Shown in pieces: positions 51,466 to 62,403 of a DNA stretch of 64,000 nucleotides (the first letter of the stretch is position 1; every line of letters starts with the position of its first letter). Both the position numbers and the translations under genes were made by a program. Under the pieces are notes generated by a model. The model was not told the DNA's origin, searched no databases, and worked only from the letters and a program-made list of their open reading frames with translations. This DNA comes from Limnephilus marmoratus. Taxonomy: Eukaryota > Arthropoda > Insecta > Trichoptera > Limnephilidae. The stretch covers positions 40,645,019 through 40,709,018 of the forward strand of contig OU862920.1 in the NCBI GenBank assembly GCA_917880885.1, read 5' to 3'.

Positions 51466-51616
51466 CTACTATTCCAAGACCTTAACCTACTTTTCCTGAA
51501 TATATTTGGAGTAAAAAGATTCTTTTTGCTGTCTGACGATTTTTTTAAAAGACAAAATATTAATTTATTATTAAATCAAACGTCGCCACTGATAACGCTG
51601 TGACACTCTATCTGCC

Positions 51617-52330
51617 TTTTTTTATTATTCATCTTTATTAGTTTTGAGTTACAATTTGTTTTATTCTATGCCTGTCTCACTAGGAGAACCTGCGTTGAGA
51701 GCAGGCGCTTAGCATTAGCAGTTTATAATAATAACACATACAAAGTACAAATAATAACACAATATTACAAGTAACAGTTAATCATCAACGTAAAATTGAA
51801 AAAATAAATACTTATAAGTTAGTTTTGATAAAATCTTTGATGTTGGATCTATTTTGTGTGGTAATCCAGGACTTGGTGTCAGATTTATATTTAAGATACT
51901 TTGTGTTTTGTCTAATTGCCAGTGGAAGTGTATTATATAGTTTTGTTGCAAAGTATCTAAAATTTCTTTGGCCAAAGGTTGTTTTAGCAAAAGGGATAAG
52001 TAGGAGATTATGCCCTTTGGTTCTAGTATCGCGAGCAGTTTGGACATTTTCAAAGGTAGTTCTGTGTTTGAAGAGGTATGCTAATATGTTTTTGGCATAA
52101 ATTTGCCTAATGTCCAAGACACAGATTCTCCTAAAGATTTCATCCGAACTGCTTGTGATCGGTAGTTTTAATATAATCTTAATAATTAGTTTCTGGGCTT
52201 TAAAGATCGGGTCAATGGCGGCATCGTTTGCTCCTCCCCAGGCTATAATGCCTTGCCTTGCAGATCCGGTGCTGCTGCAACGAGACAGAATGCTTATAAC
52301 GTGATAGTGTACGTTGTACTCAGTGGCGAA
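51617..52330 (-). mobile_element. LINE ORF2 C-terminus, 5'-truncated
   Basis: Minus strand: YHVISILSRCSSTGSARQG, IIAWGGANDAAIDPIFKAQ, KLIIKIILKLPITSS and VLDIRQIYAKNILAYLFKH, then in the frame 51812-52117 DTRTKGHNLLLIPFAKTTFG, FRYFATKLYNTLPLAIRQN and LKYKSDTKSWI. This is the end of a Jockey-group ORF2. It is continuous over about 170 codons with little damage. The 3' UTR runs to a T-rich stretch at 51617-51630 (A-rich on minus). Confidence 0.75.
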
Positions 52331-52736
52331 AGATTTTTGTTTTTAATTTATTTGAAAAAATATGTTACCGGACAGTAAAATGATATTTACGTTTTTTACT
52401 TCAAATATCTCCAGGAATAGATGGTTAAATTCTTTCGGGTACAAGCTGATACAACCTGTAGGTATATAGATGTAGTATTCTTGGGGTTGCACTAACCTCC
52501 CCACATTCCGGAATAAAGAAATAATACCTGAAATAAAATAATAAAAAAGAGTTGTTAGCCCATACATATTCGTCCATACATAGGGCGGCGAGCAAATTTT
52601 GCAGCCAAAGTGCAAAATAAAATGTGTGAAATCAATTGTGAAAATCAGAATATTTTCATTAATTCAATAATATTCAACTTGATACTTGTCTAGGTCTAGC
52701 CCATGCTTTGTACGCCCCGCTTAATTTGAACTAAGC
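52331..52736. other. No gene or repeat recognised
   Basis: Nothing supported. Confidence 0.35.
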
Positions 52737-54041
52737 TAGAGTCTGTCAAATAAGAGTAGAAAATATAAAAAATGGAACTTCAAAAATTTATAGCCTGGCA
52801 ACACCAATTTACCTGTTAAATATTAGTTTAAAGTACAATGACACTGAAAATACTGTAAACAGAACACTGTAAATACATTTAAAAATACATTATTTGGTTC
52901 TTAAAAAAAAATCGAAGAAGCACTGTTGTTCATTTGCCGCATGCGGATAGGACATTGCTGCCACAATGTTCACCTGACAAAAATTCATATTAAGAATTCT
53001 GCGATGTGTGAATGTCGTCTTGGTGAAGAGGATCTCAATCATATTTTTTTCAGTTGTCCTATAAATAATTCATACAAAAATTTCATCCCTCACCTAATCA
53101 GTTCGGGCATATTGCCTCCCTACAACATTGCATGCCTGTTATCTTCTGTGAACAAACGCGTGTATAAAGTCTTGGCTAATTTCCTGAATATTAACAGCAT
53201 CAATTTGTAACTGTAAGTTAAGTTTCATGTATTTATTTATTTATTTTATTTTTTACGCACAATAAATTGTGTCAGCATATCTTTTAATTTCCTTGTTATG
53301 TTTAATTAAAATCATCTCTTATTGTAATAATTTTGCGTATTATTATTATTATTATTTGTAAAGTATTATTATATAATGTAGATAGGTTCTTGTTATTAAA
53401 ACGAAATTAGTTAATATTAACCAAAAATTACACTCACAAAATTACACTCACAAAAGCATTCACTTGACACTGGCCAGAACACTCTTTTGGGGTGAAGAGC
53501 CATTAAAAAAAAAAAAAAAAAAAGTTACCTACTTAACGACATAATTTGATAAAATTGTGTTTTACAAAGTGATTTGCGTTCATTCAATTTAACACAAATT
53601 TGAATTTAACAGTAGGTAGAAAGGAAAATGGTGGGTCTAATTGCACTACTTTTAGATCTGAATGAGTTAAATATATTCAGATCTAAAATTAGAGACATGA
53701 TCTAAAGCCCGGGCAACGCTAGTAGGTACTTATGCTAATATTAAATAAATATAAGCAATTTCTAAAGTGTGCTTTATATTTTATTACAATATCGTTATTC
53801 TTCATTATATTAACACAAAATTGCAAACGTATAAATAATATACCTATATGCAATCCTAATTTTGAGATCAGTGGATTATATTGCAATGAAAAAATATTTT
53901 TTTCACTATTACGCCTTTTTAATTTTAATGAAAATGTAGGTTACACAGCTTTAGATTACCACCATGATTATATTTTTAGTATTACCATTTGAACAACAGT
54001 GGCGCCCTCTTATGTTTTCTACTCTTATTTGACAAACTGTA
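52737..54041 (-). mobile_element. TA-flanked TIR element family E, copy E2, carrying a LINE fragment
   Basis: Reverse-complement partner of E1. Outer ends TAGAGTCTGTCAAATAAGAG and, reversed, TACAGTTTGTCAAATAAGAG. It contains the same TTTAGATCTGAAT palindrome (53647-53690) and GAGGGCGCCACTGTTG block. Removing the LINE fragment (52915-53523) leaves about 696 bp, close to E1's 680. Confidence 0.75.
52915..53523 (+). mobile_element. I-like LINE 3' end nested in E2
   Basis: The frame 52926-53210 reads CRMRIGHCCHNVHLTKIH, MCECRLGEEDLNHIFFSCP and NFLNINSINL before the stop. The C.C...H....C motif is the intact form of the C-terminal motif that is damaged in the large LINE at 2141-7863, so both belong to the same group. 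About 300 nt of 3' UTR with TTATTTATTTATTT and ATTATTATTATT runs end in a 19-A tail at 53505-53523. Confidence 0.78.
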
Positions 54042-54104
54042 ATTGTCTCTCTTTAGCACGGAAGGTCTATCTTAAATTAAAATAATTCATGCACAACCAT
54101 TTTT

Positions 54105-54371
54105 TTGAAACTTCTATAGCCCCACGATGATTTGGATTTCGGATGAAACGGAAATGACGATTACAGCCCCTGCGACGCACAACTGCGCTCATTGACCGCT
54201 TTTATTATGATATAACTTTTAAAGGCACCTATTGGTTGAGATATGAAACAGAAAATACGCTGATCTGCCCTCATTGGTCGCTTTGATTAGGACCTCACTT
54301 TTCAAGTATTAGTTGAGATTGTTTTGGTAAAGTTTCGCTTCTACCGCGTGTAAACTGCAATCGATTTTTTT
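54105..54371 (+). mobile_element. TIR element family B, copy 3
   Basis: TTGAAACTTCTATAGCCCCACG, GATTTGGATTTCGGATGAAA, two blocks with CTCATTG(A/G)(C/T)CGCTTT, TTGAGATATGAAACAG and TTTCGCTTCTACCGCGTGTA. The most complete copy, 267 bp. Confidence 0.7.
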
Positions 54372-55023
54372 TTCAAACGTGGAAAGGACATACTTCTATG
54401 TATTATCTGTTCAGCGCATGTATTTAATATTCTCCATTGGAAAGTTATTCTTTATAATGCAAATCGGCGATGGCAGCGCCAACCCCCAACGGTCGCGCCG
54501 GATACTAATTTTATGCGGGTACGAATTTGCATAGAGTAGGTACGTTGATCGTCGGACGGGTTACGCGTGCGGGTAATCCCGGCCACACAGTACAAATTAC
54601 CGCATGTCGCGGGCCTTATATAATTTTTGGCAACATTTCGCAAATGTGGCCCACGTAAACAGCCATAATAGGTACCATCATCTGTGGGCGCTATTATAAA
54701 ATATATCCTGAAGAAGATCGTACCGCTTGAGGCAAACATTCCCGTGTGACGAATAACATGACATTGTTTGAGAAATATCAACAACCGTTATTTCAGTCGA
54801 AAATTCCTTCTTATCTTCGTTTTTTAACCACTGGAGCGACCACGCGAAATAAATAATTTGATTGCTCGAGATTTCCCAGAAGATCATTTTAAAAAATTTT
54901 CGCCAATATTAAAAAAATCGTACCTTCGAATTTTAAAACGGAGACATAAAAACTTATTGAAGTGCTATATAGCCAATGAATTACCAAGTATTTTACTGTT
55001 TATCTCATATTTGTAGGATTTAT
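54372..55023. other. No gene recognised; GC-rich patch 54465-54660
   Basis: CAACGGTCGCGCCGG, GGACGGGTTACGCGTGCGGG and CATGTCGCGGGCC stand out from AT-rich surroundings. Minus frames across it have no known motif. Possibly the end of an unrecognised element. Confidence 0.3.
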
Positions 55024-55079
55024 AAAAAAAAAAAATTCGTACAATTTGCCTTGAGGCAAATTGTACGAATTTTTTTTTT
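55024..55079. repeat. Perfect 25-bp-arm hairpin
   Basis: AATTCGTACAATTTGCC (after an A-run) and GGCAAATTGTACGAATT (before a T-run) with a TTGA loop. Arms are about 25 bp counting the A/T runs, with no mismatch. Strong RNA or DNA hairpin followed by T9, which would resemble a terminator in bacteria but has no such meaning here. Confidence 0.9.
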
Positions 55080-55150
55080 GCCGTGAGGGGTACTTATTCG
55101 AGTCAACAGAGAACTGCCGTGAGGGGTACTTATTCGAGTCAACAGAGAAT
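55079..55150 (+). repeat. 36-bp direct tandem duplication
   Basis: TGCCGTGAGGGGTACTTATT and CGAGTCAACAGAGAA are repeated exactly, with starts at 55079 and 55115. It directly follows the hairpin. Confidence 0.95.
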
Positions 55151-55489
55151 ATTTTCGATTTTTGTATGTTGTCTGTAGTATACTTGATGATGAAAGGTGT
55201 GTATCTACGGAAAAATGACTTAATTTTAACCCTAAACAGCTGATATAAAATTCGGCGGGAAAAAAATATTTTAAAAATTTATTTTTAACATCGTTCTAAA
55301 ATAGTCTACGAAATTCGGATTTGCGATATGGTCATAATAGAAAATGTTTTAATTAATTACAATAAATGTTTTATGAATGGTAGGAAAATGTGGTCCAATT
55401 TTGAACCGCTATCCTAACCTTTTAAAATGGTCCATTTTTCGACCATAACCGCTCCAGTGGTTAAGCCCATAGAATACAGAATAATACTA

Positions 55490-56015
55490 GAAGTGCCTTC
55501 AAATGATCAATTTAGCCCAACCACCCAGCGCTCCGTCTCGCTTACACTCCAAGGAAATCGTAGATCTCCTTTCTTTATTCTATATCAATGTCAGAGTCAA
55601 GTTAGCCTCTCAGGAGCTGGGGGCACTGTACTTTAATAGTACACTACTGCCGACCCCGCATAAGTCGGATTGCAATCTTTAGATCAAAGGCATCGGGTGG
55701 GTATGCTGCCATTCGGTTTCTTTCGATATTTCAATGGAAGATGCTCCGAGAATCTAGCGTCACTGCCATTCATTCATTGGAAACACTTGTGCACGGTTGA
55801 TCTTTGTCACAAGAGAACAGTTCGTTTTTCCTACTCGTTATTGAGTTGAACTGCTCGGCGGTGGAACGATTTACCTGCCTCTATGTTTACTCTCTCTTAC
55901 ACAACATATTAAATGCCCATGTGCAATAATTACCTCAAAACATCCTCTAAACAGCATCCTCAAAGAGAAATTAATTTCCTCAGGGCCTCCTGTGTAGAGT
56001 TAACCCAAAATAATA
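55490..56015 (+). pseudogene. Second, decayed copy of the 45.1-kb LINE 3' end
   Basis: GCAATCTTTAGATCAAAGGC, CATCGGGTGGGTATGCTG, TTTCAATGGAAGATGCTCCGAG and GGTGGAACGATTTACCTGCC are the DNA of the LEHRRRVGML, YSNGRCSEE and WNDLPA motifs of the minus-strand LINE at 45187-45939. Frames are broken by several indels. It ends AACAGCATCCTCAAAG, the shared hairpin in decayed form (TTTCCTCAGGGCCTCCTGTG) and an A-rich tail with (AAT)n at 56010-56022. Much older than the 45-kb copy. Confidence 0.72.
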
Positions 56016-57720
56016 ATAATAATACGTCTTTCTCCAATAAAACTCACTGCATTTTTATCAGTCATTACGCAAGTAATATTTTGTATTTATGTGGCAACAG
56101 TTATAAACTCCATCAAAACCTTATCCTTGTCTTGACTAGTCATTGCTTTTTTGTGCCCTATTTGTGTCATGACAGTCAAATATATTTTTAGAACCTATGT
56201 TGTATTATTCCCCCTTGTATTAATTTCGCGTAATAAGTAATGTTTTGTTATTCGACACAGTCTGTTAATAAATAAATAATTCAAAAACAAAATTTTAAAT
56301 CTCCTAGACAACTATACTGCCAATACCGCCAAACGATTGTATCTTTCATTTTTTCGTCTACATTATTATAAACACGCCAAACTTTAATACCGGTCTTGTC
56401 TTGATAGAAACGTCATAGCAAGAGGCGAGTTTAAAGTTAGAAAACTGGCATTCCCCCTGCCCAAAGTTTGCCGAAACAAGCTCTTATATTTCTTCCGCAT
56501 AGGAAGCCAATGATTACAATCTTCATATCAATAGCAAATGCATCCTTTTAAAAGTACCTGTTGAGTTTGTATATATTATCTGGTGTATTTATCAGATTAT
56601 CAGATCTGTTACCAAACAATTTAAAAAAGGATAAGTATAAAATTATATCTTAGAACAATCACAACTTACTTTACTTTGAGATCTGGGAATCGCGTATTAA
56701 TACAAAACGAGGTAATTAAAAGGATCTAATTCTAGAATATCGACTAAATAATTTTATTCTAGAAAATAAAATCGGTAACGATACACTCACATATGGCGGT
56801 CCGTGAGTTTTCAGTGAGCTAGAGTGCTAAGATTGAAAAATACGACGTTATTGTTGTTGTTGTAGCTGAAATCGAATTTTATTTTTTTTTCAAAACAATT
56901 TTTTTTGTGAAGATATACTAAAATATGGATGCGGCGCAAAACATTAGTTTCTTTTTTCTGGAATTGAAAAAAAATCATTTATTATATGTGTTTATCATTT
57001 ATTTTTACCGCCAAGGCCATTTGTTTAGAGTTTTTTTAAATGTAAATAGCGGGAGCGTCGGTACCCACTACACTCTGCTGTTTGCTATGGTATAAAACGT
57101 TATGATCAACAAATCTTCAGAAGTGCATTAATTTATGCGAGGTTAAATGCTAGCATATTTATTTTTGCATTTAAGTTGTTAAGTGGTTTCAAGGAATTTT
57201 TTAAATTTAACAAAGTCTAATTGGCGCCTTTCGTAAGGAATCAGAAATAGATATTTATGATATGCCTGTGCAAGTTATACTGCTTAACACGATAAATTTT
57301 ACAAGCTGCCAACTGGTTAACTATTTTGAAGTTTTTTTTATGTTTATAAAGTCAACCACCGACTGAAAGTTTGAAGTCGGTGTATATGATAACTGCTTAA
57401 CGATTCTGCATTGAGCATTGACATCTTCAATGTTACCTATAGAGAGTTCAGTAACTATCTGTTGACATACGTCTCAACATATTGAAACTGCCCCCTCGGA
57501 CTTTTTTTCTCTTAAATTTTGTAATCTTCTCCGTAATAATTTGGTGTATAACTGTTTTATGGAAAATCTGAAAAAAATAAATAATAATAAATATATCTAT
57601 CTATCTTTTCATTGTTATTGAAGCGATGAAAATAATGGATAACACCGAATTTCGTTCGGTCGTATTTCTTCAATTCAAAGCTCCACAGCGCTTGTCGTTT
57701 GCAACATAAAAAATATTGAT
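56016..57720. other. No gene or repeat recognised
   Basis: AT-rich. Short (GTT)n near 56851-56863 and a CACCGACTGAAAGTTTGAAGTCGGTG hairpin near 57357-57383 are the only structures seen. Confidence 0.35.
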
Positions 57721-58123
57721 AAGGGGGCGTTCAAGTGGGGGGGACGCAATTTTTGAAGATTTTTGAACCCCCCTCCCCCCCACGTAACGCGCCGTAACGT
57801 TTTTCCGTACTTACCCCCCCCCCCCCCCCCTAAACGTTACGAAACGCCCAATGACAATTTTTAGCTGAAAGTCACAATTAAGTTGCGCGAAGTACTGGAA
57901 AGTCGCTTAAATACCCTCTTTTTCTTGTTTTAATCGCGTTTGCGGTAATAAATAAAACAAGAGATTTCGAGAACAAAAAGGATTGCCAACTTGGAAGATT
58001 TTAATTCCCTAGTTTTTTTTATCTAGATAAAGAAAAACATATTAGGTAACGCGTTGTTCAAACCCCCCCTCGTAACGCACAGTAACGTTTCACAAGCCCC
58101 CCCCCCCCCCCCTACGGCCCCTA
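57721..58123. mobile_element. C/G-run element with ACGTAACG blocks
   Basis: AAGGGGGCGTTCAAGTGGGG at the left and, reversed, TTAGGGGCCGTAGGGGGGG at the right are weak inverted ends. CCACGTAACGCGCCGTAACG (57779-57799) and CTCGTAACGCACAGTAACG (58069-58087) lie inside each end next to runs of 16-18 C. The GGGGGCGTTCAA...ACGTAACG phrase is common in insect MITE-like repeats. No coding, superfamily open. Confidence 0.5.
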
Positions 58124-58210
58124 ATTTGGTTGACAGGGAAACTTCAGATTTAAAAAAATTGCATTTTCATGATGCAGTCTCGATCATATAATTTTTTTCC
58201 TTTGTGTGTT

Positions 58211-58560
58211 TTTGAAGTGAAAACTTCTTTAGCACCGTCATGATTTGAAACTCGGTGAAACGGAAACGAGCGATACTAAAAAGAGATAAACTATGAAACT
58301 ATGAATAATAAATCTATGTTTATAGGATTTAGCCCGTGAGAGATGAGATAGACTTATCTGTGTCCTCTTTTTGCAGTATTTCATATCGGCATCCTCTTTA
58401 TGAGTAAACTAATTTTTAAACTTGGTAACAATATTATAATAAATAAACCCTAGAATTATCCTACTCCTAATGCCCTGCATTCCTCTCCTTCTCTCGAAGT
58501 TTAGTTTGAAGGTTTCACTTCTATCGTGCGTGAACTGCTCATGTGTGCAGATTTAAAAAA
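58211..58560 (+). mobile_element. TIR element family C, long form, copy C3
   Basis: TTGAAGTGAAAACTTCTTTAG, GTGAAACGGAAACGAGCGAT, GATAGACTTATCTGTGTCCTC, AAACTTGGTAACAATATTAT, CTCTCGAAGTTTAGTTTGAAG and TTTCACTTCTATCGTGCGTG. The long-form block is uninterrupted here and shows the empty site for J1 of the copy at 41275-42102. Confidence 0.7.
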
Positions 58561-58971
58561 AATCTTTCTAATTAAACAATATAAATGTTTATCTTATCAG
58601 GAGCATCACACTTGTGTCAGAATACGCTGTACGCTATCTGTATGTGCTACATATATCGCTCGCCATTGATTCCTATTGGTATGAGTATATGCAGAAATAG
58701 ACCAAGATGAAAAATGTTTGCCACTTTGGAGCTTAGTCTAACAGTAGGTACGGTTAAGATAATAAAAACTTAACGTTAATAACACAAAAATTGTATTTAA
58801 TTATTTCGTGAAGTTTGGTTCAGGAAAATCGATAAAATAGAACGTCGTTGCACAAAACTACTATTTACGGATAATCCCGGTACCAATCGTGGTGTAAATA
58901 TTACGCGGTGCGTAATGTCGGTATAGTGAAAAACCTTTTACAACGGCGTGGCGACGCAGGTATGGTTAATA

Positions 58972-59028
58972 TGTTCCTGAAGGGAATTATTTTACTGAGG
59001 GCTTCCTACATGGAGCTAATGCAAAAAA
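58972..59028 (+). mobile_element. SINE/LINE family F 3' end, short
   Basis: CCTGAAGGGAATTATTTTAC, TGAGGGCTTCCTACATGGAGC and TAATGCAAAAAAG: only the shared hairpin and tail. Cannot tell SINE from LINE origin. Confidence 0.5.
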
Positions 59029-59040
59029 GTTTTATCATAC

Positions 59041-59382
59041 AAAAACTCAACCGAAGCATAAGTAGGTATCTAATAAGTAAGTCGGACGTACCTATAATAT
59101 TATAAGTTATTACCCAGAACAAAAAAAGCATAAGTGGAGTGTCCCCTTTACTCAAGCGCGATGATTCAATTCAATAAACAATTTCATTGATTCAAAAACA
59201 AAAACATTTCAAAAACAAACAAACATTTCAAAAACTCAACCAAGCATAAGTAGGTATCTAATAAGTAAGTCGGACGTACCTATAATATTATAAGTTATTA
59301 CCCAGAACAAAAAAAGCATAAGTGGAGTGTCCCCTTTACTCAAGCGCGATGATTCAATTCAATAAACAATTTCATTGATTCA
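59041..59382 (+). repeat. 189-bp tandem duplication
   Basis: Units start AAAAACTCAACC at 59041 and 59230. About 150 bases are almost identical (the second lacks G and A after AACC). The first unit has an extra A/C-rich piece (59192-59229) at its end. Very little divergence, so recent, or an assembly artefact. Confidence 0.9.
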
Positions 59383-61790
59383 CTTACAACTTACCGAGTG
59401 ACCTTGAGGCGTCATGACATTCTTACCTACTCTGACCCACACTTGCCAGCAACCACATTCACTTTCATGACAAATAGGAAAACAATCACTCATATAATAA
59501 TTATCGTAGAACGTTCATAACGATGGACGCCACTTAGGTTGTGATGATGTTAAAATCCCCGTCATATTTTATTGACGATTAGCGGCATTTGCAATTTTTT
59601 TGTCTTTGAAGAATCCATGTTGGTCGCCGATACTCCCGTTTCAGGTTTATACAAATCTCGATTAGCCGGCAAGCATTAAAAATGGCTGTTAGGCTTGACT
59701 TATTTCAATAATTGAAAAAAACTGATCTTTGTGTATCGTCAATTGAACTGTTATTAAATGTAACGGAGGAAAAAAGAAGTCAACCTCTGTGATCCCCGTT
59801 TCTCAAATATCATTTTCTAAACTAATGGAATAAAGAACACTGACGAAAGAAAAACCAAAAAAAAAATTGATCAACTTGACCGCGCCATTTTTATCCACGT
59901 ACATTTCCGAGTTCTTCCTTTCTTCGTTTGCGCAGCTTTCTTCGCTGACACTGCTTCCTTCGCCCATTCATTCTTAAATGACTTCGTCCGTCATTCTTAC
60001 ATGTCCAAACCCTAAATTTATGCCTTTCTCGATATTGTTCATTACTCTTTCACCAGCCTTGCATTATTTTCGGATCGGTTCGGACATCGATTATATATAG
60101 ACCAATAAGGAACCCACAGCGATCTCATTTCTACAGCACTCAGTCTGTCTTCTGCCAATTCCATGCCTCATTGTTGTTATCAGAACTCCATTATTGACTG
60201 CTAACCTCACTCCCTCACTATTTTATATATATAAATAAATAATTCTACTTAGGTACACCTTTGTTATGATGGGTTTCAAGTGCTAGCAAAAGATATTGAA
60301 GAGTTCTTAGATTTCCGTCTCTTCCGTGTCGAATTTTGTTTGATTTATTAATACGGTTGTTTGTTCAGAAATCATCGCATGTCCTTTAGTTAATTATTAT
60401 TTACGGCTCATTGCCACAGGAGAATACTCTACTCATTTGACGATTATTTATACAGTTTATTTTAATGACATTGAAGACGTGAAAATCGTCGTCGATGTTT
60501 TTTTCCTTACTTCTGGATTGTATTGTATTGAATCAATGGGACTTTCGACTCATTTGTAACCTTACAAAATTGTAATGATTTCAATTAGACGTTCAAATTT
60601 ATTTTCGATATTTAAAAACATTTATCTTTTGTCTGCAATAACACAGCAGGAAATGTATTCCAGTAGGAAGAATAATCAAAAGAAGAAAACAATCTTAAAT
60701 AAAGGTGAATTCTTTATTTTTAAACAATCTACACACGACACGTAAAGAATGTATCTTTAAAAAAATATACGATATCTTAACGTTTATGCTGATTTCAAAT
60801 TGCAATAAGTGTTGCATCCTAAACGGCTTACGAATTACAGCTTCAGATGCACTTGGAATTGGACCATAAATACTGAAAATGAAATGAGATGAATTGTGTT
60901 TTCTGGAATTGGGTGAAAATATATGTAGGGAAAAAATGGATGCATGGAAACAGGATAACCAATCACTTACCACTGTACCTCTGCGAAGGAGCACACAATC
61001 ATAATATAGTTATATAGTTCCACCGCGAAACCTCGAGGTAATTATATTCACAACAACACGAATAAGTTCTTTTTAGTTGAAAAATGAGATTATATACACA
61101 AAAAACATCAATAACTTTCTTCCAAGGTAGTCCCGAATTTTCTTCTGCCGTCCCAAATTTCAAGTGCTTTTCCAGCAAGCTATTGTGGTTAGGGAGAAAT
61201 AGATACTAGATAAATGACATTTCGATTGGAACTATGCTTATTTCCATTTCAAAACCAAATAATAAGTGTTCTGAAATATGGCGATGTCGTAAAAATCTCT
61301 AGAATTAATTAGGGTATCAAGGGTTTAATATAGACACATAAACATGTACCAAACTATATAATGACGTAGGTGAATTATCCTTAAACACACAAGCCCGTAA
61401 TTACTAGAAACCTGGCAGAATTCCCGTCGATTTGTTAGACACCTTTATTTAGCAGACACGATAAAGGTTGGATAGCATAATATCAAGCCTGAGTCGTGTC
61501 TTATCTCTATCAGAGGCGGGATCCATCGAGATAACATGCTCGTGACTAAATATCTCCGAGGGTTCTTCGCAATAATATCCCCTCAATTTAAGGGTGCTAA
61601 TTGAAAGCTGACTTGGTAAACTTGCCGATAGGTAGTATGGTTCCTGACATGTGCTATACAAAATGTTATCTCGCAACTACTTAAGAGGAACGGCTGCGCG
61701 GCCTCACAATTAAATTGAATTTTAGGCAAAAATACATTTGACAAACTGAATAATTCAGTTTTTTAAATATATTTAAAAAAAAACAATTTT
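59383..61790. other. 2.4 kb with no recognised gene or repeat
   Basis: The 99-codon minus frame at 60695-60994 and the 75-codon one at 61449-61676 show no known domain. This is the longest stretch free of recognised repeats and therefore the best place to look for host sequence with other data. Confidence 0.35.
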
Positions 61791-62047
61791 GAATTGAAAA
61801 TTCTATATCCACGTTGTGATTTGGAATTTGGATGAAACGGACATGACGCATATAGCACCTGCGAAGCCTCAAACTCCTATCAAGGCTTCTATTGGTCGAG
61901 ATATTAAATAGAAATGACGCTGGTCTGCGCTCATTGGCCGCTTTAATTATGACCTCTTTTTCAAAGGTCCTTGTTTCTTCATTGGTTGAGATTGTTTTGG
62001 TAAAGTCTCGCTTCTAATTCGTGTTAACTGCACTCGAATTTTTTTAT
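61791..62047 (+). mobile_element. TIR element family B, copy 4
   Basis: TTGTGATTTGGAATTTGGATG, AAATGACGCTGGTCTGCGCT, CATTGGCCGCTTTAATTATG, CATTGGTTGAGATTGTTTTGG and TCTCGCTTCTAATTCGTG. The first internal block is partly replaced. Confidence 0.65.
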
Positions 62048-62335
62048 AGGAACAACTCTCTTTTTATAACTTTTGAAGGTTATTCCTGTCAACGTAATAT
62101 ATCATTGAATAAGAAGATAACACTAATGATCTAAACGAAAACATGAAAGAGAACAAGACACAGAAAAATATAAAAAGATAACTGGGACTCGAACCTCAGA
62201 ACCTCTCGTCTAACTGGGACGTGCGCTTTTACCAATTCAGCCATTGCCACCTTCTAAGAAACTTTTTTCTGTGTCTTGTTCTCTTTCATATTTTCGTTTA
62301 GATTATTAGTGCTATCTTCTTCTTCAATGATACCA
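62048..62335 (-). mobile_element. Foldback copy of tRNA-derived SINE family S2
   Basis: A minus-strand S2 head (62178-62250: CAATGGCTGAATTGGTAAAA and TTCGAGTCCCAGTTAT) with its normal tail at 62095-62177. On the other side of the head (62262-62330) the same tail is present in inverted orientation: TTTTTCTGTGTCTTGTTCTC and TTTCGTTTAGATTATTAGTG. The arms are about 65 bp with few mismatches. Same design as the S1 foldback at 387-607. Confidence 0.65.
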
Positions 62336-62347
62336 AACACACCACTT

Positions 62348-62388
62348 ATTTAATCAATGTTTCAAAAACAACGTCAGGATAAAATTAA
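62348..62388 (-). ncRNA. Degenerate Penelope-type hammerhead
   Basis: Minus strand: CUGACG without the final A, a collapsed stem II (UUGUUUUU), GAAAC kept, and a good stem I, GAUUAAAU with AUUUUAUC. TAAGTGG follows as at the 21.7- and 22.9-kb ribozymes. Not expected to cleave. An S2 foldback abuts its downstream side. Confidence 0.45.
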
Positions 62389-62403
62389 TAAATATATTTA
62401 TTT

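Noticed and set aside
54704..54745. CCTGAAGAAG...GGCAAAC as a hammerhead
   Set aside because: The core box is CUGAAGA, the second box lacks GAAAC, and stem II does not pair.
55024..55080. Rho-independent terminator
   Set aside because: Hairpin plus T-run fits the pattern, but the window is eukaryotic and there is no gene upstream.
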